From Micromonospora pattaloongensis (GTDB lineage: Bacteria; Actinomycetota; Actinomycetes; Mycobacteriales; Micromonosporaceae), in contig NZ_FNPH01000001.1 of the NCBI RefSeq assembly GCF_900107255.1, positions 496,001 to 560,000 of the forward strand: a stretch of DNA of 64,000 nt, given 5' to 3'. A program made the position numbers and the translations under genes. Below, piece after piece: positions 41,451 to 49,548 of this stretch. The number at the start of each line of letters is the position of its first letter. Position 1 is the stretch's first letter. The notes beneath the pieces were generated by a model. That model had not been told where the DNA came from, searched no databases, and was given only the letters and a program-made list of their open reading frames with translations.

Positions 41451-41669
41451 TCAGCAGCCACATCCGCCGCCGCAGCACCCGCCGCCGCCGGTGGGCACCG
41501 ACTCCCGGCCGCCGGCCGCCCCGCGTCCCGTCACCGCGACGGTGGACAGGAGCTTGACCGTGTCGCCGTGCCCCTGCGGGCAGGGCGCCGGCGCGGACGC
41601 CTCGGCCATCGGACGGTTTACCTCGAAAGTGTCGCCGCAGGCGCGGCAGCGGAACTCGTAGCGCGGCAT
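41451..41669 (-). CDS. FmdB-family zinc-ribbon protein
   Basis: A 72-residue small protein. MPRYEFRCRACGDTFEVNRP is the family N-terminus and CxxC supplies one half of the zinc knuckle; the second half reads CPQGH, with His in place of the last Cys. The tail GGGGCCGGGCGC is a Gly/Cys cluster that might bind another metal. FmdB proteins are named from a putative regulator of formamide-inducible genes but their role is uncertain. An extended frame upstream lacks support. It diverges from a membrane lytic enzyme only 38 bp away. Confidence 0.9.
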   Translation of the reverse strand: MPRYEFRCRACGDTFEVNRPMAEASAPAPCPQGHGDTVKLLSTVAVTGRGAAGGRESVPTGGGGCCGGGCGC

Positions 41670-41707
41670 GGCATCAGGGTACGGCGGCCCCTGACGTCGG
41701 CGCATTC

Positions 41708-43105
41708 ATGGGTAATACTCGACGGGTGGTGAATGGGGAGGAGACCGCGCGCGTCCGGCGACTACGGCCCGCGACGCCTCCGGCAGTCGCGCCTCCGGCA
41801 GTCGCGCCCCCGGCCCCGGCCCCGGCCACGGTCCCGGCGCCCCGACCCGAATCCGAGCCGCTGCCGCCCGCCCGGTCCGCGACCCCCACCGAGACGCGGC
41901 CCGTTCCGGCGACCGCCACGGCGCGCACCGGCGAGAGCACCACGGCGCCGGCCGCGGGCGGACCGACCGCGGTCACCGCCGCGCGGTCGAACGCCGCGCC
42001 GTCGACGACAGGCGACGCCGGCGCGACCGGCGCGGCCGACACGACGGCCACCGACACGACGGCTACCGACACCCCACCCGCGCCCGCACAGACCGCGCCC
42101 GCACAGACCGCGCCCGCCGGCGCGAGCGCGACGCCGGCCAGCGCCGACGTCGCTCCCCCACCGGCCGGCGCTGCCGCCGTGCCGGGCCGGACCCGGCGGC
42201 TGCGGGCGGCGTTCACCCACGCCGTCGGCGGGTTGGCGCCCGTCGGGCGGGCGGGTAACGCCACCCGCCGGACGGTGGCCGCGTGGTCGCGCCGGCCGAG
42301 CGGCCGACTGACCCTGCCCGCGCTGCTCCTGCTCGCCCTCGTCGTCACCGCCGGCGCCGCCGGCGCGTTCGTCGTGCCGGCGACCGCCCCCGCGCCGCGC
42401 CCAGCGGCGGCCGAGGCGGAGGCCGGGCCGACGCAGGACGTTCCCGACCTGCCGGTGCTGCCGGTCGACCCCACCGCCGCGCCGCCGCTCGGCACGCCCA
42501 CCGGCACCCCGGCCCCCGGCGGCGTCACCGTCGGCCGCCCCGCCGAGGCGCTGGCGGGGTGGGCGCAGCCGCTCTCCGCCCGGCTGGGGATCTCCGCGGT
42601 GGCGCTGCAGGCGTACGGCTATGCGGAGCTCGTCCTGGCGCGGACCACGCCCGGATGCCGGCTCACCTGGACCACGCTCGCCGCCATCGGCAAGGTCGAG
42701 TCGCAACACGGCACGTACAACGCCACCCTGCAGCCCGACGGCCTCGCGAGCCCGCAGATCGTGGGTCCGCCGCTGACCGGCCAGGGCGGGACGCAACTGA
42801 TCCGCGACACCGACCGCGGCGAGATCGACGGCGACCTGATGTACGACCGGGCGATCGGCCCGATGCAGTTCATTCCGAGCACGTGGCGGGAGATCGGCGC
42901 CGATGGCGACAACGACGGCGTGAAGAATCCCAACAACATCTATGACGCCGCCCTCGCCGCCGGTAACTATCTGTGCAAGAACGGCCGCGACCTCACGGCC
43001 GCGCCGGACTGGTGGAACGCCATTCTTTCCTACAATGACGTGCGACCATACGCCCAAGACGTCTTCGACACCGCGAACGAATACGGGCGCCGCAGTCGCA
43101 CGTAG
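41708..43105 (+). CDS. Membrane-anchored lytic murein transglycosylase
   Basis: A 465-residue protein. A long Pro/Ala/Thr-rich cytoplasmic or intrinsically disordered N-terminus (1-195) leads to a transmembrane helix (about 201-223, LTLPALLLLALVVTAGAAGA) and an outer SLT/MltB-type domain. The catalytic Glu is Glu331 in AAIGKVESQHG, followed by GPMQFIPSTWREIG, DGDNDGVKNPNNIYDAALAAGNYLC and NAILSYNDVRPYA. It should cleave peptidoglycan glycan strands to anhydro-muropeptides. No ribosome site precedes the ATG; a TAATACT box seven bases before tandem GTG codons at 41726 and 41729 suggests a leaderless start there instead. The N-terminus has small internal repeats (TTATDTTATDT). Confidence 0.9.
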   Translation: MGNTRRVVNGEETARVRRLRPATPPAVAPPAVAPPAPAPATVPAPRPESEPLPPARSATPTETRPVPATATARTGESTTAPAAGGPTAVTAARSNAAPSTTGDAGATGAADTTATDTTATDTPPAPAQTAPAQTAPAGASATPASADVAPPPAGAAAVPGRTRRLRAAFTHAVGGLAPVGRAGNATRRTVAAWSRRPSGRLTLPALLLLALVVTAGAAGAFVVPATAPAPRPAAAEAEAGPTQDVPDLPVLPVDPTAAPPLGTPTGTPAPGGVTVGRPAEALAGWAQPLSARLGISAVALQAYGYAELVLARTTPGCRLTWTTLAAIGKVESQHGTYNATLQPDGLASPQIVGPPLTGQGGTQLIRDTDRGEIDGDLMYDRAIGPMQFIPSTWREIGADGDNDGVKNPNNIYDAALAAGNYLCKNGRDLTAAPDWWNAILSYNDVRPYAQDVFDTANEYGRRSRT

Positions 43106-43176
43106 CGTCATTACCCGATACTTTTCCGCGACGGGCACTTCCCCCACGCTTGCGATCGCGGCAAGCTAGACGCGTG

Positions 43177-44202
43177 ATGGTGCGCGAGTGGGATCCCAGG
43201 ACGGCGTCGTCCGGCGAGCTCCAGTCGTTGCTGGACACGCTCAATGCGGCGGTCGCGGCCGACCTGCCGGATGATCCACTGTGGCAGGACAGTTCCCTTC
43301 GGGAGTACCTGAGCGAAACGATGCCGGGCGAGCGGCGCATCTCGTGGATCGCCGAGGAGAAGCCCGACGCCGACGGTTCGCCGACGCGCATCGTCGGCTA
43401 CGTCAACGTCCTGCTGCTCGGTGAGATCGGCGTCGTGGAGTTGCTGGTCCATCCCGCCGTGCGCCGCCGGGGGCTGGGGCGGCGCCTGCTGGGGATCGCC
43501 GCGCGCCGGGTCTATCACGAAGGGTTCACGGCGCTCGGCGTCGAGGTGATCGGCGGGACGCCGGCCGTCGCGTTCTACGACGCCAACGGGTTCAACCGGG
43601 AGTACGTGGAGATCCGCAGCGTGCTGCGGTTGTCCGCAGTGGACTGGTTGGCGCTCGGCGAGATGGCCCGCGGGGTCGCGGCCGGCTACCGGATCGAGTT
43701 TCACCCCGGCGGCCCGACCGACCCCCAGATGATCGAGGCGTACGCGCGGGCCAAGGCGGAGCTGCGGGACGTCGAGGACGGCGACCTCGACCTGCGCCCG
43801 AGCTCGTACGATCCGGAGCGGCTCCGGGAGAGTCTCGCCTGCCTGCACCGGCGCGGCATGAAGCCGTACATCGTGCTCGCCATTCACGAGCAGACCGGCG
43901 AGGTGGCCGGGTTGACCGAGGTCGTCGTGCCGGCGCAGCACCCCACCCGGGCGGACCAGTACGACACGATCGTCGCGCAGGGGCACCGGAGCTACGGCAT
44001 CGACCGGGCGATCAAGGCGCGCATGCTCTTCGAACTGCGCGCCGCCGAGCCGAAGCTCGCCGAGGTGCAGACCTGGAACGCGCAGGCCAACGAGTCGATG
44101 CTCAAGGTGAACGCCGAGCTCGGCTTCGAGCCGGACCGCGACTGGTGGGAGTTCGGGGCCGACGTGGCCGACATCGCGCACCGCCTGGAAGCCGAGCACT
44201 GA
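43177..44202 (+). CDS. GNAT-family N-acetyltransferase, two-domain
   Basis: A 341-residue protein built from two GNAT domains. The acetyl-CoA loop of the first is [20 protein letters not shown] (RRGLG near 97-101), followed by VEVIGGTPAVAFYDANGFNR. The second has YDTIVAQGHRSYGID and WNAQANESMLKVNAELGFEP, where the N-Q/A-N-x-x-M motif marks the end of a GNAT core. This double architecture resembles mycothiol synthase and aminoglycoside-like acetyltransferases; the substrate cannot be inferred. The chosen ATG has no strong site; a GTG one codon before or after is possible. Confidence 0.88.
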   Translation: MVREWDPRTASSGELQSLLDTLNAAVAADLPDDPLWQDSSLREYLSETMPGERRISWIAEEKPDADGSPTRIVGYVNVLLLGEIGVVELLVHPAVRRRGLGRRLLGIAARRVYHEGFTALGVEVIGGTPAVAFYDANGFNREYVEIRSVLRLSAVDWLALGEMARGVAAGYRIEFHPGGPTDPQMIEAYARAKAELRDVEDGDLDLRPSSYDPERLRESLACLHRRGMKPYIVLAIHEQTGEVAGLTEVVVPAQHPTRADQYDTIVAQGHRSYGIDRAIKARMLFELRAAEPKLAEVQTWNAQANESMLKVNAELGFEPDRDWWEFGADVADIAHRLEAEH

Positions 44203-44328
44203 CCCGTCGGCTGATCGGTCGTCGGGCTCAAATCGGAAGGTTCATCACAGAGACCACCGGGGGATAGACGCAGGCCAGAAACGCCCCTTAACGTGCGTTG
44301 AACCCTGGCCCGCCCCTGTGGAGGCTTC

Positions 44329-47300
44329 ATGCGCCGTCTGCGCGCCCACTGTCCCCCGCCCGCCGACCGGATCCGGTCGCGGCGTTCGCTCCGATCGCTT
44401 CTGGCGGTCACGACCGGCGCGGCGGCGACCGTCGCCGCCGTCGGTTTCGCGCCGGCCGCGGCCACCGCCGCGCCGACCGAGCTGTTGATTTCCGAGTACG
44501 TCGAGGGCTCGTCGAACAACAAGGCGGTCGAGCTCTACAACGGCACCGGCGCCCCGGTCGACCTCGGCGCCGGCCAATATCTGCTCCAGCTCTACTTCAA
44601 CGGATCGCCCACCCCGACGAACATCGCGCTCGCCGGCACCGTCGCGGCCGCGGACACCTTCGTCTTCGCGCACTCGTCGGCCGCGGCCGCGATTCTGGCC
44701 GAGGCCGACCAGACCACCGGCGCGGCCCTGTTCAACGGCGACGACGCGATCGTGCTGCGCAAGGGTGGCGCCACGGGCGCCGTCATCGACTCGATCGGGC
44801 AGGTCGGCGTCGATCCGGGCACCGAGTGGGGCGCCGGGCTGACCAGCACCGCCGACAACACCCTGCGCCGGCTCCCCTCGGTCACCGCCGGCGACACGGA
44901 CCCGACGGACGCCTTCGACCCGGCGACGCAGTGGGCCGGGTTCCCGGTCGACACGTTCGACGGGCTCGGCACCCACGCCGTCGACGGCGGCGGCCCCATC
45001 GATCAGCCGGCCGTGCTGACCTGCGGCACCGCGCTGGTCACCCCCATGGGAACGACCGCGAGCCGGGAGGTCACCGCGACCGACGCGGACGACACCGTCG
45101 TCGACCTGGCCGTCACCGCCGTCACGCCGACGCCGACCCGCGGCTTGATCTCGCGTACGGCATTCTCCCCCGCGGCGGGCGTCGGCGGCACCGCGCGGGC
45201 CACCGTGACGGCGACGGCCGACGTCCCCGCCGGCTCGTACGCGGTGACGCTGACCGCGACCGACGCCGATGGCGCGGCCACGTCGTGCGCCCTGACGATC
45301 CAGGTGACCACCGTCCTCACCGTCGGTGAGGTGCAGGGGCCGACCACCGACGCGGAGTCCGGGCGGACGGACCGCTCGCCGCTCGCACCGGCGTCGGGGA
45401 ACGGCAGCAGCAGCGTGCTGCACGACGTCCGCGGTGTGATCACGCAGCGGACCCTCTCCCGCACGTCGGCCGGGGCCGCACAGCACGGCTTCTTCCTGCA
45501 GAGCCGGGCCGGCGTCGAGGACGACGACGCCACCAGCTCCGACGGGATCTTCGTGTTCATGGGCAGCAACACGTCCCTGATCGGCGGCTACGAGCCGACG
45601 GTCGGTGACGAGGTGGTGCTGCGGGCCCGGGTCGCGGAGTTCAGCTTCATGACGCAGCTCACCGGCGCGTCGCTGGTCCAGAAGCTGGCCTCCGGTCTCG
45701 ACGTCGACACCGCCGTCGCGACCGTCGACGCCACACCGCCCGCCGACCTCGTCGCCGCCGACCGGTTCTGGGAGCGGCACGAGGGGATGCGGATGCGGGT
45801 GCGCGCCGGCAGCGGCTCGGTCGGCCCGCGCAGCACCTTCGCCTCCACCGCCGACTCGGAAATCTGGCTGGTGGACCGCGAGGATCCGCTGATGGAGCGC
45901 GCCGACCCGTACGCCCGGCGGACCTTCCGGGACGCCCATCCGCTGGACAACAACCCGGACCGGCTCTTCGACGACGGCAACGGCCAACGGATCCTGATCG
46001 GCACCTCGGGCGTCAAGTGGACGGCGCAGGACAGCGCCGCGCTGCTGCCGCCGGTGCACACCTTCGACACCCTGACCGCGGACGCGGTCGGCGGTCTCTC
46101 GTACTCCTTCAGCAAGTACGGGATCCAGGTCGAGCAGGCCGCCTTCGCCGCCGGCACCGACCCGTCGGCGAACCACCCGCCGCAGCCGGCGAAGCGTTCC
46201 GAGGAGTTCGCGGTCGCCACGTACAACGTGCACAACCTGTACGACTTCCGCGACGACCCCTTCGACGGCTGCGACTTCGTCGGCAACTCCGGCTGCCCCG
46301 GCGTCAGCCCGCCGTTCGACTACGTTCCGGCCAGCGCCGAGGAGTACGAGGCGTCGCTCGCGGCGCTCGCCGACCAGATCAGGAAAGACCTGCACTCCCC
46401 CGACCTGATCCTCGTGCAGGAGGCGGAGGACCAGGACATCTGCGCCGTCTCCGACCGGGCGCTGGTCTGCGGCGACACCAACAACGCCGACGGCGCGCCG
46501 GACACGCTGCAGGAGCTGGCGCTGGCCGTGGCGGCCGCGGGCGGCCCGGCGTACGCCGCCGCCTACGACCGGACCGGTGCGGACGCCCGGGGCATCACCT
46601 CGGCGTTCCTGTACCGGACCGACCGGCTGTCGCTCGCCGAGGCGACCGCCACCGACCCGGTCCTCGGATCGGCGCCGACCGTGCAGTACCGGGCCGCCGG
46701 CGTGCCGACCAACGCCGACGTGCAGAACCCCAAGACCCTCAACGCCGAGCTCCCGGCCGACCTGGACCGCTCGACCGGCGTGGACGGGACGAAGGTCTTC
46801 ACGCGGGCACCGCAGGTGGCGAAGTTCGAGGTGCTCGCGGCCCCGGGCGTGACCGAGCACCTCACGCTGTGGGCGTTGAGCAACCACTTCTCGTCGACCC
46901 CGGACGCCCGCGTCGGGCAACGGCGGGAACAGGCCGGGTACGGCGCGGCGATCGTCACGGCGATCGAGGCGGCGGACCCGCACGCGCGGGTCGTGTTCGG
47001 CGGGGACCTGAACGTCTTCCCCCGGCCGGACGACCCGATCGCGACGGGCGCCTCGCCCACGCCGTCGGACCAGCTGGCGCCGCTGTACGAGGCGGGGCTG
47101 CGCAACCTCTGGGACGACCTGGCCGCGGACGCGCCGTCGGCGGCGTACTCGTACGTCTTCGGCGGGCAGGTGCAGACGCTGGACCATCTCTTCGTCAACG
47201 GGCCACTCCACGGCGACCTGGTGCAGATGCGCGCGGCGCACATCAACGCGGACTGGACGCCGGGGTACGACGGCGACGGCTCGCGCGGGTCGAGTGACCA

Positions 47301-47664
47301 CGACCCGCAGGTGGCGCGCTTCCGGTCGCGGGCCTCGCTCACCGTCGACGACGTGTCGGTGGTCGAGGGGGCGCGGGGCACGACCCCGATCGCGTTCACC
47401 GTCCGGGTGTCGCGGCCGCTCTCCCAGCCGGCGCTGATCTGCGCCACCACGCTGGGGATCACGGCCTCGTCCGGTTCGGACTACGACCCGTACGCCGGGT
47501 GCCGCACGCTGGCCGCCGGAGAGACGTCGCTGACCTTCACGGTCGCGGCGCGTGGGGACCGCAAGCGGGAGGCCGACGAGAAGCTCGCGTTCGTCGTCGC
47601 CGGCGTCCCCGGGCTGCGCCTGGCGGACCCGATCGCGATCGGCACGATCCTCAACGACGACTAG
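44329..47664 (+). CDS. Secreted multi-domain nuclease (ExeM/NucH type)
   Basis: An 1111-residue exported DNase. After a signal peptide (RSLLAVTTGAAATVAAVG, with cleavage near 45) comes a lamin-tail domain (LLISEYVEGSSNNKAVELYN), then an uncertain segment and an OB-like domain (VRGVITQRTLS, GFFLQS). The endonuclease/exonuclease/phosphatase domain is about 625-1000: VATYNVHN at 629, Glu698 (LVQEAED), Asp893 and Asn895 (GGDLNVF) and the SSDHDPQ motif with His991. A Calx-beta domain ends the protein (IGTILNDD). It probably digests extracellular DNA for phosphate and nitrogen. ATG follows GTGGAGG. A very long antisense frame across it is an artefact. Confidence 0.92.
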   Translation: MRRLRAHCPPPADRIRSRRSLRSLLAVTTGAAATVAAVGFAPAAATAAPTELLISEYVEGSSNNKAVELYNGTGAPVDLGAGQYLLQLYFNGSPTPTNIALAGTVAAADTFVFAHSSAAAAILAEADQTTGAALFNGDDAIVLRKGGATGAVIDSIGQVGVDPGTEWGAGLTSTADNTLRRLPSVTAGDTDPTDAFDPATQWAGFPVDTFDGLGTHAVDGGGPIDQPAVLTCGTALVTPMGTTASREVTATDADDTVVDLAVTAVTPTPTRGLISRTAFSPAAGVGGTARATVTATADVPAGSYAVTLTATDADGAATSCALTIQVTTVLTVGEVQGPTTDAESGRTDRSPLAPASGNGSSSVLHDVRGVITQRTLSRTSAGAAQHGFFLQSRAGVEDDDATSSDGIFVFMGSNTSLIGGYEPTVGDEVVLRARVAEFSFMTQLTGASLVQKLASGLDVDTAVATVDATPPADLVAADRFWERHEGMRMRVRAGSGSVGPRSTFASTADSEIWLVDREDPLMERADPYARRTFRDAHPLDNNPDRLFDDGNGQRILIGTSGVKWTAQDSAALLPPVHTFDTLTADAVGGLSYSFSKYGIQVEQAAFAAGTDPSANHPPQPAKRSEEFAVATYNVHNLYDFRDDPFDGCDFVGNSGCPGVSPPFDYVPASAEEYEASLAALADQIRKDLHSPDLILVQEAEDQDICAVSDRALVCGDTNNADGAPDTLQELALAVAAAGGPAYAAAYDRTGADARGITSAFLYRTDRLSLAEATATDPVLGSAPTVQYRAAGVPTNADVQNPKTLNAELPADLDRSTGVDGTKVFTRAPQVAKFEVLAAPGVTEHLTLWALSNHFSSTPDARVGQRREQAGYGAAIVTAIEAADPHARVVFGGDLNVFPRPDDPIATGASPTPSDQLAPLYEAGLRNLWDDLAADAPSAAYSYVFGGQVQTLDHLFVNGPLHGDLVQMRAAHINADWTPGYDGDGSRGSSDHDPQVARFRSRASLTVDDVSVVEGARGTTPIAFTVRVSRPLSQPALICATTLGITASSGSDYDPYAGCRTLAAGETSLTFTVAARGDRKREADEKLAFVVAGVPGLRLADPIAIGTILNDD

Positions 47665-47685
47665 TCCGCATCCGCTCGACACGAA

Positions 47686-47717
47686 CCGGCCCGCCGCCCC
47701 CATGGGTGGCGGGCCGG
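47686..47717 (+). terminator. Hairpin terminator of the nuclease gene
   Basis: CCGGCCCGCC and GGCGGGCCGG form a perfect 10-bp stem, with a nested CCC/GGG pair in the 12-base loop; CCGTTTCAG follows. It sits just after the nuclease stop and before the convergent XRE gene. Confidence 0.75.
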
Positions 47718-47752
47718 CCGTTTCAGCAGGCGTACGCGTCACGCCGACTCGT

Positions 47753-48259
47753 TCAGTAGCCGTAAAAGGCCGGGTCGGGGGGCGGCGGCGGGACGCCCCG
47801 GTTCTGTGCGACCCGGACCTCCCACTGGCTGCGCCGCCGCTGCGCGTCGCGGTACCCACGGTCGCGGTGGTATGTCTCCGGCGGCCGGGCCAACCCGTAG
47901 ACGTCCCCCCACCACTCGCCCGGCTCCGGGTCGCAGATCGTGTCCAGGTGCGACGGGTAGCGCCGCTCGGCACCGTCGCGCAGGTCGTCGCGGTCCTGCA
48001 TCGGCAGCACGACACGCCCGTTCTGGTCCACCACCGCCAGGTAGAGCCCCGCGGCGCCGAGCAACCGTTCCAGCACCGCCAGGCTCGGCGTCATCGACCC
48101 GGCCTCGATCCTGCCGACCGTCGCCGGCGACACCTTCGCGAACCGGGCCAGCTGCCGCTGGCTGAGGTCGGCGATCCGGCGCGCACGCCGGACCAGCCCC
48201 GCGACGGGGTACTCCCCCACTCGCGCTGTTCCGTCCGGCGGCTCGACGGCGTCGCTCAT
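47753..48259 (-). CDS. XRE-family helix-turn-helix regulator
   Basis: A 168-residue DNA-binding protein. Residues 20-75 are a lambda-repressor-like HTH (LVRRARRIADLSQRQLARFAKVSPATVGRIEAG), followed by PSLAVLERLLGAAGLYLAVVD. The C-terminal 90 residues (WGDVYGLARPPETYHRDRG, RRRSQWEVRVAQNRG, then Pro-rich to FYGY) are conserved among actinobacterial XRE proteins of unknown ligand. The ATG giving MSDAVEPP was chosen over a longer frame. No toxin partner is adjacent. Two large non-coding repeats lie upstream and may contain its operator. Confidence 0.88.
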   Translation of the reverse strand: MSDAVEPPDGTARVGEYPVAGLVRRARRIADLSQRQLARFAKVSPATVGRIEAGSMTPSLAVLERLLGAAGLYLAVVDQNGRVVLPMQDRDDLRDGAERRYPSHLDTICDPEPGEWWGDVYGLARPPETYHRDRGYRDAQRRRSQWEVRVAQNRGVPPPPPDPAFYGY

Positions 48260-48370
48260 GCCCGCACCCTGGCAGCCGCACGGCGGGGCGGCAACCAGGC
48301 CGAGATTCCTGTGGACGGGGCTGTGGATAACACCACTGAACAGCGGCGGCGACCATCTCGCAACGGCCAC

Positions 48371-48451
48371 CTTTGCTCTGCTTACCCGGAGGCAACAGGT
48401 CGTGTCCGGTATCCGGACGCTGTCCGTTCCCTATGGGTAAGCAGAGCAAAG
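48371..48451. repeat. 17-bp perfect inverted repeat with nested palindrome
   Basis: CTTTGCTCTGCTTACCC (48371-48387) and its exact complement (48435-48451) flank 47 bp that hold another inverted repeat, GTCCGG-TAT-CCGGAC (48404-48418). The structure lies between the XRE gene and hemB. It could be an operator, a terminator or a small mobile-like element; it has no target-site duplication that I can see. Confidence 0.85.
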
Positions 48452-48482
48452 GAGAGAGCCAGCGCACTACCGCGCCTCCCGG

Positions 48483-48550
48483 CCGCGACAGCTCGCGGGC
48501 TACGACAGTTCGCGGGCCACGACAGCTCGCGGGCCGCGACAGCTCGCGGG
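48483..48550. repeat. Four tandem 17-bp hairpin units at the end of hemB
   Basis: Four units of the type CCGCGACAGCTCGCGGG (units 1 and 4 identical, 2 and 3 with two and one changes) lie directly after the hemB stop. Each unit is itself an inverted repeat (CCGCGA-CAGC-TCGCGG), so the RNA would form four short hairpins in a row. A role in terminating or stabilising the hem transcript is likely. Confidence 0.85.
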
Positions 48551-48551
48551 A

Positions 48552-49535
48552 TCAGTAGCGATCGCGCAGTAGCTGTGCGGCCTCCGCGGCCCAGTAGGTG
48601 AGGATGATCTGCGCGCCGGCGCGCCGGATCGACGTGAGCGACTCCATCATGGCCTGCTCCCGGTCGATCCAGCCGTTCGCCGCCGCGGCCTCGACCATCG
48701 CGTACTCGCCGGAGACCTGGTAGGCCGCCACCGGCACGTCCACCGCCGCCCGCACCGCGGCCAGCACGTCCAGGTACGGCAGCGCCGGCTTCACCATCAC
48801 CATGTCGGCGCCCTCGGCGATGTCCAGCTCCACCTCGCGCAGCGACTCGCGCAGGTTCGCCGGGTCCTGCTGGTACGTGCGCCGGTCGCCCTGCAGCGTG
48901 GACTCCACCGCGTCGCGGAACGGGCCGAAGAAGGCGGAGGCGTACTTCACCGCGTACGCCAGGATCGCCGTGTCCCGGTAGCCGGCGGCGTCCAGCGCGC
49001 GCCGGATCACCCCGACCTGTCCGTCCATCATCCCTGAGGGTCCCACCACGCCGGCGCCGGCGGCGGCCTGCGCGACCGCCATCTCGCCGTACGCGGTCAG
49101 CGTCGCGTCGTTGTCCACGGTGCCGTCCGGCGCCAGCAGCCCGCAGTGCCCGTGCGAGGTGAACTCGTCCAGGCAGAGGTCGCTCATCACCACCGTCGCG
49201 TCGCCGACCTCGGCGACGACGTCGCGGATCGCGACGTTGAGGATGCCGTCGGGATCGAGGCCGGCCGAGCCGGTCTCGTCGCGGGCGGTCGGCACCCCGA
49301 AGAGCATCAGCCCGCCGACGCCGGCCTGCACCGCGTCGACCGCGGCCTTGCGCAGCGAGTCACGCGAGTGCTGCAGCACGCCGGGGAGCGACGGGATCGG
49401 CCGCGCCTCGGTCAGCCCCTCCTTCACGAAGAGCGGCAGGACCAGCTCGGCCGGGGCGACCCGCGTCTCCTCGACGAGCCGGCGCAACGGCGCGGTCCGT
49501 CGCAGGCGGCGCGGGCGTACCTCCGGGAAACCCAT
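48552..49535 (-). CDS. hemB: Porphobilinogen synthase (delta-aminolevulinic acid dehydratase)
   Basis: A 327-residue enzyme that joins two aminolevulinate molecules to porphobilinogen in tetrapyrrole synthesis. The active-site lysines are in [12 protein letters not shown] and [13 protein letters not shown], and YQVSGEYAM follows. The metal loop is [14 protein letters not shown], a mixture of Cys (zinc-type) and Asp (magnesium-type), as in other actinobacteria. It is last in the rex-hemACDB operon, 13 bp after hemD with an AGGAG site. Four hairpin repeats follow its stop. Confidence 0.95.
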   Translation of the reverse strand: MGFPEVRPRRLRRTAPLRRLVEETRVAPAELVLPLFVKEGLTEARPIPSLPGVLQHSRDSLRKAAVDAVQAGVGGLMLFGVPTARDETGSAGLDPDGILNVAIRDVVAEVGDATVVMSDLCLDEFTSHGHCGLLAPDGTVDNDATLTAYGEMAVAQAAAGAGVVGPSGMMDGQVGVIRRALDAAGYRDTAILAYAVKYASAFFGPFRDAVESTLQGDRRTYQQDPANLRESLREVELDIAEGADMVMVKPALPYLDVLAAVRAAVDVPVAAYQVSGEYAMVEAAAANGWIDREQAMMESLTSIRRAGAQIILTYWAAEAAQLLRDRY

Positions 49536-49548
49536 GACGACTCCTAGT

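Noticed and set aside
44245-48015. A 1256-codon open frame antisense to the nuclease gene
   Set aside because: It is a by-product of GC-rich third positions; its translation is low-complexity Arg/Gly/Val-rich, whereas the plus strand encodes recognisable domains.
47753-48259. Toxin-antitoxin module with the XRE protein as antitoxin
   Set aside because: No small neighbouring toxin gene is present; the adjacent genes are a nuclease with its own terminator and hemB.
48483-48550. CRISPR-like repeat array
   Set aside because: The units are contiguous with no spacers and only 17 bp long; each is a hairpin.
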